64,000 nt of DNA from Methylobacterium platani. Lineage in GTDB: Bacteria > Pseudomonadota > Alphaproteobacteria > Rhizobiales > Beijerinckiaceae. The translations under genes and the position numbers were made by a program. The stretch spans positions 37,460 to 101,459 of the forward strand of contig NZ_LWHQ01000001.1 in the NCBI RefSeq assembly GCF_001653715.1, in the 5' to 3' direction. Each line of letters starts with the position of its first letter. Position 1 is the first letter of the stretch. Shown in pieces: positions 42,878-51,255 of this stretch. The notes under the pieces were generated by a model, which was not told the origin of the DNA, ran no database searches, and saw nothing but the letters and a program-made list of their open reading frames with translations.

Positions 42878-43492
42878 TCAGCTTCCCGCGCCGCGCCGCG
42901 CCGTCGAGGGATCGGACTCCTCCGCCGCCGGGGCGCTGGACGAGGCCGGTTCGGGCAAAAGCCGGTGTTCGGTGATCGCCGTGCGGGCACCCTCCGCCTC
43001 CTCGGCAGCCGCCTCGGGCGCGAAGCCGATGACTTCCAGATCGAACAGGACCGTCTTGATCGAATCCGGATGCGACGTATTGAATTCGTCGATCGCGCGC
43101 AGGACGGACTTGAATAATAAATATGATATATCTTTCAATGATCGTTGTGTTTTGGGAACGATCTTGAGCGTTCGCTTGCCTTCGGCATCGACGACGATTT
43201 CGAGGTTTCCCGGATAAGGGACGGTCGTGACGACGAAGTTCGGATTGCCGATGAAGGCGTGCGATTGGCTGCCAGCGTCGAGAATCTGGACACGCTCGAA
43301 GACCGGCTTGCCGCCAAATTTCTCGTGCGCCAAGGCAACCGGCAGCACGATCGCGTCGAAATGCGCGTTCTTCACCCCATCGTCATGGCGCGAAACGACA
43401 TGGATCGATCCGGTTTTGCGGAGAGCATCCGTCCACCCGTGCAACACCGCGTCGCGGCTGTCTGCAATCGTGATCCTCGTCCGGTTTGTCAT
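42878..43492 (-). CDS. Hypothetical protein, possible macro-domain relative
   Basis: 204 residues from an ATG at 43492. The layout ITIADSRDAVLHGWTDAL ... HVVSRHDDG ... HFDAIVLPVALAHEKFGGKP ... NPNFVVTTVPYPG resembles the start of phage/bacterial macro domains (a D-A-I-V-x-P strand, then a G-G turn), but the substrate loop is shortened and I cannot be sure. The C-terminus is an Ala/Glu-rich tail (PEAAAEEAEGARTA). Codon usage is AT-richer than the neighbours in the N-terminal part. If it is a macro domain it might bind ADP-ribose; otherwise the function is unknown. Nine bases separate it from the upstream 69-aa ORF. Confidence 0.55.
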   Translation of the reverse strand: MTNRTRITIADSRDAVLHGWTDALRKTGSIHVVSRHDDGVKNAHFDAIVLPVALAHEKFGGKPVFERVQILDAGSQSHAFIGNPNFVVTTVPYPGNLEIVVDAEGKRTLKIVPKTQRSLKDISYLLFKSVLRAIDEFNTSHPDSIKTVLFDLEVIGFAPEAAAEEAEGARTAITEHRLLPEPASSSAPAAEESDPSTARRGAGS

Positions 43493-43501
43493 GACGCGAA
43501 C

Positions 43502-43711
43502 CTATACGCTCATGTGATCTTTGACATGGACATTCAGAATTTTCGATAAATTTTCGTTGCAAATAAGTATCGAAACAATCGAAATATCGACAATAAACAT
43601 GGACTCATCAGAAAACACTGATGCGTCTACTTCTCCTGAGGAAGCAGTGTAGGGTCCTTCCTTGATGTATGATTTGTAGGCCACCCTGGCGTAATGTGAA
43701 ACATCGTCCAT
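43502..43711 (-). CDS. Hypothetical protein (69 aa)
   Basis: 69 residues (MDDVSHYARVAYKSYIKEGPYT...) with a hydrophobic stretch DISIVSILICNENLSKIL that could be a short buried strand and helix. It is AT-rich, lies 9 bases upstream of the macro-like ORF on the same strand, and probably shares its transcript. No good ribosome site and no family recognised. Confidence 0.4.
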   Translation of the reverse strand: MDDVSHYARVAYKSYIKEGPYTASSGEVDASVFSDESMFIVDISIVSILICNENLSKILNVHVKDHMSV

Positions 43712-44545
43712 GGTGGTTGAAAAATACTTGCCCTCCGATCCGTACGGCGCAGCGTGAAAGCGTCCGTGCTTCTCAATATCATTTAACTCGGGCTCCTTAA
43801 TAGCTCAAAAAATCTCGACGGCCGGCACGTGACGCTCTCTCGGAATGCGACCCAGGATGACGTCACGTACCTAGAGGAAGATATCGACGATTTTCAAGTT
43901 ATCAATGTCTGGCGCGGTACGACCGAGGCGGAGACCAAATCGGTCCGGGGCCATGCCTCGGTTGCCGATGTCGCTCGCGACCGACCGGTTCCGGTTGTGC
44001 GCCGGCGCACGCCGCGTCTTCATGGCCATGTATTGAAACGGCCTGGCGCCGATCCGCTGCGATCTTGATTGCAACATATGATATGTCGCGTGATGGCATC
44101 AATATATCGATCTGCTGGTATATTCCCGATACGGAGTCCCGGCCGATCGACGAGGCCGGGCGGTCACCTTGACGATTGCAAATCGTATCGAACGATGATC
44201 ACCGATCGAGTGTGGCCGGACGTCGCGCGCCCGGTCGCCGTCTCGCGGCCCGGCCGCGCGCCGCCGCTGGTGCCGCCCCGCCCCCCGCGTACCGGCGATG
44301 CCGGGTCCTCCGTGCATGACGCAGTCTCTCCGCGCCGGATGGCCGATTGTCGTGCGCGCGATCGGGGTTCGCCGGGGCCCGCAATGAGACTTTTCGGGTA
44401 ACGGGCGCCGGCTGACGCAGTGGTGACCGGAATCGGATCTTTTCACGGAAAATTATCCGGATCCCGGCAGTGTGGCGGCAACGGAAGCCCTGTCCCGATC
44501 TCCATGCCTTGAGCGGCCGCCGCCCATCGCGAGCTGGATTACCTC
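43712..44545. other. Long region without a convincing gene
   Basis: About 830 bases, AT-richer up to 44.1 kb. Overlapping frames on both strands at 43829-44077 are open, but neither has a ribosome site or recognisable content, and they mask each other. The last 450 bases probably hold the chemoreceptor promoter. Possibly remnants of a mobile element. Confidence 0.45.
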
Positions 44546-46702
44546 ATGCTGTCCCTATCGAAGCTGGCCGTCAGGCTGCCCGCCACCATCGTCGGACTGG
44601 CCCTCGTCAGCGCCACCGTGATGGGCGGCCTGAGCTGGCATTCCGCGAGGAGCAGCCTCGTGTCCTCGGTCCAGGATACGCTGCGGCTCGCCGCGACCGC
44701 GACCGGTCAGGGCATCGCCCTCGTCGCCGATCGGGCGCAGGCCGATTTCGTCGCCGCGGCCGGGCACCCGCAGGTGGCCTCGAACTTCACCGACCTGATC
44801 GAGACCCTCGACCCGGGCAAGCCCGACTATGCCGGGATCCTCGCGGCCTTCCGCGCGCCGGCCGGTCTCGAGGCGCGGCTCGCTTTCGACGGCGCCACGA
44901 CCAACACGATGTACGGCCGCCGGCACGGCAAGGTGCAGGAGGTCGCCCGCAAGCTCCTGAGCCATCCCGGCTACGCCGACCTCATGTTCCTCGATCCGAA
45001 CGGCCGGATCGTCTACACGGCGACCAAGGGCGACGACTTCGCCGCCGCGGTGACCGACGGCCCCTTGCGCGACACCGGCCTCGCGCGGCTGTTCGAGCAG
45101 ATGAAGGGCGCCGGGTCCGACGCGGTCTCGTTCGCCGACTTCGCCGCCTACCCGGTCGGCGGGGAGCCCGCGGCCTTCATCGGCAAGCCGATGAACCGGC
45201 GCGCCAACGTCGCCATGGGCACCGCGCAGGCGGTCGAGCGCGCCGGCTACATCGTGATGCGCCTCGCGCCCTCCCTGTTCGACCAGGCCCTGTCGCAGCG
45301 CGCCGGCCTCGGCGAGACCGGCGAGACCCTCGCGGTCGGCCCCGACGGGCGCCTGCGGGCCAAGCCGCCCCTGACGCAGGGCGCCGCGGCCGGCGCGGCC
45401 GCGAGCGATCTCGGCATCACCCCGGACCTGGTCGCCGCGCAGGCCCCGTTCAGCTACGAGACGCCCTCGGGCCGCCGCATCGCGGTGAGCGCCGTCGCGC
45501 CGGTGCTCGGCACCCGCTGGACGATGGTCGCGGAGCAGTCCGAGGCCGAGGCGCTCCGGGCGGTGGACGCCCTGTCGCGGATGCTCGTGCTGATCGGCCT
45601 CGGCGTGCTCGTCGGCACCGCGCTCCTCGGCCTCATGATGTCGCGGGCGATCGTGCGTCCGCTCGCGGCGCTGACCGGGGCGCTGAAGGCGCTCGCCGCC
45701 CGCCAGGCGCTCGACGAGGTGCCGGGCTTCCGGCGCCGCGACGAGATCGGCGACATCGCCCGGGCGGTGGTGGCGATCCGCGACGTCTCCCTCGAGGAGG
45801 CGGCCCGGCAGCTGCAGACCACCGAGGCGGCGCGCCTGCGCGAGGAGCAGGACCGGCGCACCCTGCTGCGCGCTCTCGCCGACCGGTTCGAGGTCTCCGT
45901 CGGCGGCATCGTGGCCCGGGTCTCGGGCGCGGCCGAGGGGCTGACCGGGGCCTCCGACGCCGTGACCCACGCCGTCGAGGGGACCGCCTCGCGCTCGGTC
46001 AGCGTCGCGGCGGTCGCCCGGCAGACCAGCGGCAATGTCGGCGCCGTCGCGGCGGCCGCCGAGGAGCTCGGCGCGACCGTGGCCGAGATCGGCCGTCAGG
46101 TCGTGCAGGCCGCGGGCCTGTCGGCCGAGGCGGTGGCGCAGGCGCGCGACGCCGGCGGCACGATGGCGGAGCTCTCGACCGCCGCCGCCCGCATCGGCGA
46201 CGTCGTCGGCCTCGTGTCGCAGATCGCCGCGCAGACCAACCTGCTCGCGCTCAACGCCACCATCGAGGCGGCCCGCGCCGGGGCGGCGGGCCGCGGCTTC
46301 GCGGTCGTCGCCGCCGAGGTCAAGGAGCTGGCGGGACAGACGGCCCGAGCCACCGACGAGATCGGCCGCCACGTCGCGGCGATCCAGTCGACCAGCCAGG
46401 GGGCCGGGGAGGCGATCGCCGGCGTGACCGCGCAGATCGAGACGATGAGCCAGGTCGCGACCGGCATCGCCTCGGCGATCGAGGAGCAGGGCGCGATGAC
46501 CCAGGAGATCGTGCGCCAGATGGCCGAGGCGATGGACGGCACCGCGGCGATGACGGGCGACATCGCCGAGGTCGCCGAGGCGGCCGGGTCGGCGGGCCGC
46601 GCGGCATCCGAGGTGGCGCAGGCCTCCGGCGACCTGTCGGACCAGTGCGCCCACCTGCGCCGGGAAGTCGACGGCTTCCTCGCCAGCGTCCGGGCCGCCT
46701 GA
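44546..46702 (+). CDS. Methyl-accepting chemotaxis protein
   Basis: 718 residues: transmembrane helix 1 (about 12-30), a periplasmic ligand domain of about 310 residues resembling a helical-plus-cache sensor, helix 2 (about 347-367), HAMP ([14 protein letters not shown]), and a signalling coiled coil whose hairpin tip is [43 protein letters not shown]. It reports to CheA/CheW, but no che operon is near except the minus-strand cheB genes 33 kb away. ATG at 44546. It closes 17 bases from the convergent dioxygenase gene. Confidence 0.92.
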   Translation: MLSLSKLAVRLPATIVGLALVSATVMGGLSWHSARSSLVSSVQDTLRLAATATGQGIALVADRAQADFVAAAGHPQVASNFTDLIETLDPGKPDYAGILAAFRAPAGLEARLAFDGATTNTMYGRRHGKVQEVARKLLSHPGYADLMFLDPNGRIVYTATKGDDFAAAVTDGPLRDTGLARLFEQMKGAGSDAVSFADFAAYPVGGEPAAFIGKPMNRRANVAMGTAQAVERAGYIVMRLAPSLFDQALSQRAGLGETGETLAVGPDGRLRAKPPLTQGAAAGAAASDLGITPDLVAAQAPFSYETPSGRRIAVSAVAPVLGTRWTMVAEQSEAEALRAVDALSRMLVLIGLGVLVGTALLGLMMSRAIVRPLAALTGALKALAARQALDEVPGFRRRDEIGDIARAVVAIRDVSLEEAARQLQTTEAARLREEQDRRTLLRALADRFEVSVGGIVARVSGAAEGLTGASDAVTHAVEGTASRSVSVAAVARQTSGNVGAVAAAAEELGATVAEIGRQVVQAAGLSAEAVAQARDAGGTMAELSTAAARIGDVVGLVSQIAAQTNLLALNATIEAARAGAAGRGFAVVAAEVKELAGQTARATDEIGRHVAAIQSTSQGAGEAIAGVTAQIETMSQVATGIASAIEEQGAMTQEIVRQMAEAMDGTAAMTGDIAEVAEAAGSAGRAASEVAQASGDLSDQCAHLRREVDGFLASVRAA

Positions 46703-46719
46703 GAGTTGCGGCTGCGGCC

Positions 46720-47601
46720 TCAGCCCGCCGCCCGCGCGGGGGCGGGCTCGAGGCCGAAATCGTAGGCGAGGTGGCGGTAGGGCCGGTCCATCGCCCGCCC
46801 GTCCGGCGCCGTGCCGGCCGGGTGCGCGACGAAGTCGGCGACGAGCGAGGTCTTCACCCCGAACACCGCGTCGGAGTCGAGCCAGGGGCTGTCGGCCGAG
46901 AAGACGTGGGTGATCAGGGTCTCGTGCCCCTCCGCCGCGACCATGAAGTGGACATGGGCCGGGCGGTTCGGGTGGCGGCCGGTGGCCTTGAGCATCGCGC
47001 CGACCGGCCCGTCGTCGGGGATCGGATACCAGGCCGGCATGATCGTCCAGAAGTGGAAGCGGCCCTCGGCGTCGGTGCGGAACCGCGCCCGGCCGGCGAG
47101 GCCGCCGAGCGCGTCGAGCTGCTGCACGTCGTAAGCGCCGTCCTCGTCGGCGTGCCAGACGTCGACGGTGGCGCCCGCGAGCGGCGCGCCGCCGGCCGAC
47201 ACGACCGAGCCGGTGACGAGGAGCGGCGTGCCCTCGAGCGGGCCGGCGATGTCCGACCCGCTCGGCCGCTCGGGCGCGTCCGCGACGTAGAACGGTCCCA
47301 GCACCGTGGTCTCGGTCGCGCCCTCGCGCAGGCGGTGGGCGAGGGCGTCGACCAGCATCGAGACGCCGAGCGTGTCCGAGAGCAGGATGAATTCCTGCCG
47401 GTGCCGGTCGCAGGCCTGCCCGGTGCGGGTCAGGAAGGCGATTCCCGCCTGCCACTCCTCGAAGCTCAGGTCGACGTCGCGCACGAAGTCGTGCAGGTGG
47501 CGCACCAGGCTCGTCAGGATCGCCTTCAGGCGCGGGTCGGGCGTGTCGGCGAGGCGCTCGACCACCGCCCGGGTGATGGTGTGCTCGTCGAAGTCGCGCA
47601 T
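46720..47601 (-). CDS. Intradiol ring-cleavage dioxygenase (catechol/hydroxyquinol 1,2-dioxygenase type)
   Basis: 293 residues: N-terminal helical dimerisation domain (about 1-105) as in catechol and hydroxyquinol dioxygenases, then the beta-sandwich core. The non-haem Fe(III) ligands appear intact: Y157 (GAYDVQQ), Y192 (AWYPIP), H216 and H218 (PAHVHFMV). It cleaves a catecholic or trihydroxybenzene ring to a muconate or maleylacetate-type product. The short core and SFEEWQAGIAFLTRTGQ start resemble hydroxyquinol enzymes. ATG 47601 has a GGAGG site. Downstream of, and parallel to, an HSL-type esterase 38 bases away. Confidence 0.88.
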   Translation of the reverse strand: MRDFDEHTITRAVVERLADTPDPRLKAILTSLVRHLHDFVRDVDLSFEEWQAGIAFLTRTGQACDRHRQEFILLSDTLGVSMLVDALAHRLREGATETTVLGPFYVADAPERPSGSDIAGPLEGTPLLVTGSVVSAGGAPLAGATVDVWHADEDGAYDVQQLDALGGLAGRARFRTDAEGRFHFWTIMPAWYPIPDDGPVGAMLKATGRHPNRPAHVHFMVAAEGHETLITHVFSADSPWLDSDAVFGVKTSLVADFVAHPAGTAPDGRAMDRPYRHLAYDFGLEPAPARAAG

Positions 47602-47639
47602 CGGTGAACCCTCCTCCCTCGCCCGCCCCGCGGCCCGGC

Positions 47640-48707
47640 CTATCGCTGGAGATGCCTGTCGAAGAACCCGGCGATCTCCTCGAACACCTTGCGGGTCTCC
47701 GGCGCGGTGTCGTCGCGAATGTAGTGGGCGTGCGACTGGCCCTCGCCGACCTGGAGGAAGGCCTCGACGCCGGCATCCCGCAGCTTGCGGTGCACCCGCA
47801 CGGTATTCGACAGCAGCAGGTCGCGGGTGCCGGTGGTCAGGATCGTCGGCGGGAAGCCGTGCATGTCGCCGTAGACCGGCGACAGCATCGGGTCCTTCAG
47901 GTCGTGCCCGGCGGCGTAGACCTTCGCCCCGTCGTCGCAGAAGCCGTCGGGCGAGACCAGCACGTTGTCGAGCATCGCGTTGGTGACGAAGCTGTCGCCG
48001 ACCTTGGTGGTGTCCGACATCGGCGTGCCGGGGGCGATCGCGGCCGGCAGCGGCAGCCCCTCCTGCTTGGCCCGCAGCACCATCGCGAGGGTGAGCGCCC
48101 CGCCCGCCGAGGTGCCGAAGATCGCCGTCTTCCTCGGATCGGTCGTCGTCACGACGGCCTTCCACACCGTCATGGCGTCGTCGTGGGCGGCCGGATAGGT
48201 CGCCTCCGGCGGCATCCGGTAATCGACCGAGACGACCTTGAACCGGCCGAAGCCGGCCATGAAGATCGCTTCCGGCAGGCCGGCCTCGCCGGGATTGAGC
48301 ACGTAGCAGCCGCCATGGACGTGCACGAGCAGCCGGTCGCGGTTCTCGGGCGGGAGGGTCTCCGGCGTCAGGACGAAGGCCCGCACGCCGTCGATCGTGG
48401 TGCGCTCGACCTTGACCTTCAGGCGCTCGAGCATCCCGGGCACCTGCTTGGCAAGCGCCGCCGCGCCGGCCTCGGCGATCGGCTTCCACGCCTCGCCGGT
48501 CTTCGGGTGGATGTCCCAGTTGGAGCGCAGCGGCGCGCCGACGATCCTGGCCATCTGCGGGCTGATGTCGGCCGGCACGGGCACGCTCTTGGCCGGCACC
48601 TGCAGCGGCGGGGCGCCTTGCGCGGCGGCCGCCGTGACGAGCGCGGTCGCCGCGACGGCGCCCGCCAGGGCGGCGCCGAGCCGGCGCGACAGGGATTGCA
48701 TCTGCAT
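47640..48707 (-). CDS. Exported alpha/beta hydrolase (HSL/esterase family)
   Basis: 355 residues: signal peptide (GAALAGAVAATALVTAAAAQ), oxyanion HGG motif at 131-133 (VHVHGGCYVL), nucleophile in GTSAGG (S200), a late histidine in HAHYIRDDTAPE and an acid in the GTRDLLL segment. These are features of hormone-sensitive-lipase-type esterases. It is probably periplasmic. It is co-oriented with the ring-cleavage dioxygenase, so it might hydrolyse an aromatic ester to feed that pathway; this is inference. ATG 48707 has a GGGAGGA site directly upstream. Confidence 0.85.
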   Translation of the reverse strand: MQMQSLSRRLGAALAGAVAATALVTAAAAQGAPPLQVPAKSVPVPADISPQMARIVGAPLRSNWDIHPKTGEAWKPIAEAGAAALAKQVPGMLERLKVKVERTTIDGVRAFVLTPETLPPENRDRLLVHVHGGCYVLNPGEAGLPEAIFMAGFGRFKVVSVDYRMPPEATYPAAHDDAMTVWKAVVTTTDPRKTAIFGTSAGGALTLAMVLRAKQEGLPLPAAIAPGTPMSDTTKVGDSFVTNAMLDNVLVSPDGFCDDGAKVYAAGHDLKDPMLSPVYGDMHGFPPTILTTGTRDLLLSNTVRVHRKLRDAGVEAFLQVGEGQSHAHYIRDDTAPETRKVFEEIAGFFDRHLQR

Positions 48708-48834
48708 GTCGTCCTCCCGAGGGACCGCCCGCGCCGTCTCGTGCGGCGCTGCGCGGTCGGAGGAGAGTAGGGCGCGCGGGCGCGTCCGCCCACCGCCGCA
48801 ACCGGCTCCGCACAGAGGGCAGGGAGGACAGGCT

Positions 48835-49011
48835 GTGGCAGAGATCTCCCGCAAGGGGGCGACCATCACCTTGGCGATCGATCGAAACTCTTCATTCGGT
48901 GGTTTCGTCGCCTCCCGCCTCGACGAGCTTCATGCGGCATTTCTCGATCAGCAAGCGTCCGAGATCCGGATCAACCCCGAGGACGAGAAGGATCCTGGGA
49001 ACCCGGGGTGA
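48835..49011 (+). CDS. Small hypothetical protein (58 aa)
   Basis: 58 residues from a GTG with GGGAGG about 10 bases upstream: AEISRKGATITLAIDRNSS, a helix GGFVASRLDELHAAFLDQQ and an acidic C-terminus with EDEKDPGNPG. Looks like a small soluble alpha/beta protein. It is divergent from the esterase and followed immediately by a transposase remnant on the other strand. No family recognised. Confidence 0.5.
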   Translation: MAEISRKGATITLAIDRNSSFGGFVASRLDELHAAFLDQQASEIRINPEDEKDPGNPG

Positions 49012-49016
49012 TCGCG

Positions 49017-49124
49017 TCACTCCTCGAGTTGCCCGTGGCCCGGTTCCTCGCGCAGCGATGCCAGATAAGGGGCGACCAGAGCCCGTTCTTCGTCGGACGG
49101 GTCGGCGGAGCGATCAGCGCTCAT
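49017..49124 (-). pseudogene. Truncated IS5-type transposase N-terminus
   Basis: 35 residues (MSADRSADPSDEERALVAPYL) match the conserved opening of IS5-family transposases, D-x-S/T-D-E-E-W-A-L-I-A-P-Y-L, and then stop at LEE. The rest of the transposase is missing. It lies at the border of the secretion locus. Confidence 0.6.
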
Positions 49125-49149
49125 GTCCTGCGACGCCCACGCGACGCCG

Positions 49150-49740
49150 TCATTTCCTGACACGCTCGCCCGCCGCGGGACGTCCGATCCAGGTACGGCG
49201 CTGCCAGACGTCGAGATGCGTGAAGCTGTCGTAGAGGCCGATCCCGCCCTCGGAGAAGAACGATGCGGCGAGAGCCACGGCGCGGGGCGGGTAACCGCGC
49301 ACCTGGACGTCGGCGGCGTAGCCGTACAGGTGCATCGAGTTGCGCGCGGCGTTCTCCAAGGCGGCGTTGTGCCCGGGCGTGCGGTAGCCGCTCGTCACCA
49401 TCAGGGGGAGGGCTCCCCCATGCACCGCCGACATGCTGGCCTGCACGCCCGCCAGGAGATCGAACAGGGCCGGCTCCATCCAGACCGCCCTGCCGTCGTC
49501 GCGGATGTCGCGCATGAACCAGGACAGGAGCAGGATCTGCGTGCGGTCCTGGCCGGCCTCGGTGCGGAAGCGGCAACGCAGCTCCGAGCCGTCCGGCCGC
49601 TTGAGCCAGAGTCGGTCGCGGCCCGTCGGCGCGTCGTGCAAGGACTCGGCGGCGCCCGCCACCGCCCGGTCGAGTGCAGCCAAGGAGCCAGTTGCAAGGC
49701 CGGCTCCGCCGAGGAGGGCGCGGCGGGTGAGGCCGCTCAC
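49150..49740 (-). CDS. DUF882 / M15A peptidase-like exported protein
   Basis: 196 residues: a twin-arginine-like signal (LTRRALLGGAGLATGSLA), then a YcbK-type (DUF882) peptidase domain with SGYRTPGHNAAL, metal ligands in NSMHLYGYAADVQV (H...D) and HLDVW at the C-terminus. Members cleave peptidoglycan peptide bonds or act as LD-/DD-peptidase-like factors. The GTG start overlaps the stop of the DotC-like gene (GTGA). This coupling suggests it clears peptidoglycan for assembly of the envelope complex encoded here. Confidence 0.78.
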   Translation of the reverse strand: MSGLTRRALLGGAGLATGSLAALDRAVAGAAESLHDAPTGRDRLWLKRPDGSELRCRFRTEAGQDRTQILLLSWFMRDIRDDGRAVWMEPALFDLLAGVQASMSAVHGGALPLMVTSGYRTPGHNAALENAARNSMHLYGYAADVQVRGYPPRAVALAASFFSEGGIGLYDSFTHLDVWQRRTWIGRPAAGERVRK

Positions 49741-50957
49741 CGGAAGGCGGCCGGCCGGGCGGACCGGAACTTCGGGCTCACCACCAGGCTGACGATCCGC
49801 TCGCCGACGAAGGCCCGCTCGCCGCCGGCCGCGATCCGGACCGGGTGGGACCTTCGGGCGACCACCGGCAGGCTCACCGCGCCGCTGCGGGCGAGATCGT
49901 GGTAGCGGCCCATGCCGGTAAAATCGCGGTCGAGACGGTTGAGGTTCGCCACGAAGCTCGCCCGCGCCTCGGCGATGCCGACCGCGAGGCCCGCCTCGAG
50001 CGCCACGCTCCAGACGCCGTCCTCGGTGGAGTCCTCCGGCCGCACCTCCGCCGCCGGCCCGTGTGGGGCGGAGGGCACGCCGGTGTTGTAGAGGTAGTCG
50101 CGCCAGTCCGGCGGCCGCAGCGCGAGGCGGGCCGGCCGGACGATCTCGAAGGCGCCGAGCGTGAGATACAGCGTGCGGTCGGAGACGCGCTCGGCGAGCC
50201 GGTCGAGCTCCGTGATCACCGGCGGCACCAGGGTGCGGTCGATCATCAGCGGCCCGAAATCGTACCGCCGGTCGAGCTCGGCCCCGTAGGCGCCGTCGAG
50301 CTCGGCGTTGAGGCGCGCCGTCTCCTCCGCGAAGCCCTGCCGGATCCCGACGCCGCGGGCGGCCTGGGCCAGGACCTGCTGGCGGATGTCGCCGTTCTTC
50401 GACAGGAGACCGCCGTAGCGGCCGAAGACCGGAGAGCCCGGATCCTGCAGCAACTCGTAGCTCGTGGCGGGGTTGGGCGTCGGCAGCGTCGCGCTCCCGG
50501 CATTGCCCCCGCCGCCCGGCGCACCGCCGTTGCCCGGCCCGCCCCCGGCACCCCCGCTCCCCCCACCGCCGCCGAGCAGCCCCGGCATCTGTGTGGCGCC
50601 GGCGCGGCTCGCGATGTTGGGGTTGTTCTGACCCTGGGTGAGCGCGGTGAGGCCCGGGTTCTGGGTCTGGTAGGGCGGGTAGTAGCCGCCGTAGCCGTAG
50701 GGTGCCCCGTACGGGGAGAGGGGCGCACCGGGAACGCCCGGAACCTGGGTGGCCGCGACGATCGGGTTGAGCTGGGCCATGACCGGGCTGCCCGTGAGCG
50801 TGGCAAGACACCCGGCGACAAGCGCCGCACTCACAAGCCGCGGCGGCCCATTTCTTCCTTGAGGAAGGTTCGCGTACTTTCCGGCGAACCGGGCCGTGTT
50901 CCCGTAAGGGAGCACCCTTGCAGACATGCGGTACAGGAAAGAACGAGAAGCAGCCAT
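49737..50957 (-). CDS. dotC: DotC-like type IVB secretion core lipoprotein
   Basis: 406 residues. The C-terminal half matches the DotC/TraI(R64) family: RRYDFGPLMIDRTLVPPVI, ERVSDRTLYLTLGAFEIVRPARLALRPPDWRDYL, then VALEAGLAVGIAEARASFVANLNRLDRDFTGMGRYHDLA and a final SHPVRI ... GERIVSLVVSPKF strand pair. A lipobox-like VSAALVAGC (Cys50) fits DotC being an outer-membrane lipoprotein. A proline/tyrosine-rich and a glycine-rich linker (about 75-160) are extra. DotC, DotD and DotH form the outer-membrane ring in Legionella. ATG at 50957; ATG 50927 is possible. Divergent from dotH/dotG. Confidence 0.8.
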   Translation of the reverse strand: MAASRSFLYRMSARVLPYGNTARFAGKYANLPQGRNGPPRLVSAALVAGCLATLTGSPVMAQLNPIVAATQVPGVPGAPLSPYGAPYGYGGYYPPYQTQNPGLTALTQGQNNPNIASRAGATQMPGLLGGGGGSGGAGGGPGNGGAPGGGGNAGSATLPTPNPATSYELLQDPGSPVFGRYGGLLSKNGDIRQQVLAQAARGVGIRQGFAEETARLNAELDGAYGAELDRRYDFGPLMIDRTLVPPVITELDRLAERVSDRTLYLTLGAFEIVRPARLALRPPDWRDYLYNTGVPSAPHGPAAEVRPEDSTEDGVWSVALEAGLAVGIAEARASFVANLNRLDRDFTGMGRYHDLARSGAVSLPVVARRSHPVRIAAGGERAFVGERIVSLVVSPKFRSARPAAFR

Positions 50958-51255
50958 AACGACTTCATGTCCGGTCGTCCGCCAACAGGGGGTGTGTCAT
51001 CGTCGTTCGCCTGCCGCATGTCAATCGATATACGGAGCCGACGCAGGGTTCATTCGCATGTGTTGCAGCTCTGGCACATGAATGGCGCCCCGGCGGTTGT
51101 CGGACGAGGGTTTTCCGGCAAAAAATCGTGATGACTCTGCGACCTGAACTCTGGAAATCGCCGTCTGTTGCACGATGTACGTTGCCTTGCGCGCCGTTGC
51201 CACGGCAGAGTACGACGCTGCAGCGGGCGAGTCGCAGAAGGTTGGGGCCGGCAGG
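50958..51255. promoter_or_regulatory. Divergent promoter region of the secretion locus
   Basis: About 300 bases between the DotC-like gene (minus) and the DotH-like gene (plus). It contains AT-richer segments (near 51110-51130, with AAAAAATCGTGATGAC) that may hold promoters. I see no coding content once the dotH start is placed at 51256. Confidence 0.45.

Noticed and set aside
43829..44077. Overlapping ORFs on both strands in the AT-richer islet
   Set aside because: No ribosome sites, no similarity I can recognise, and they mask one another.
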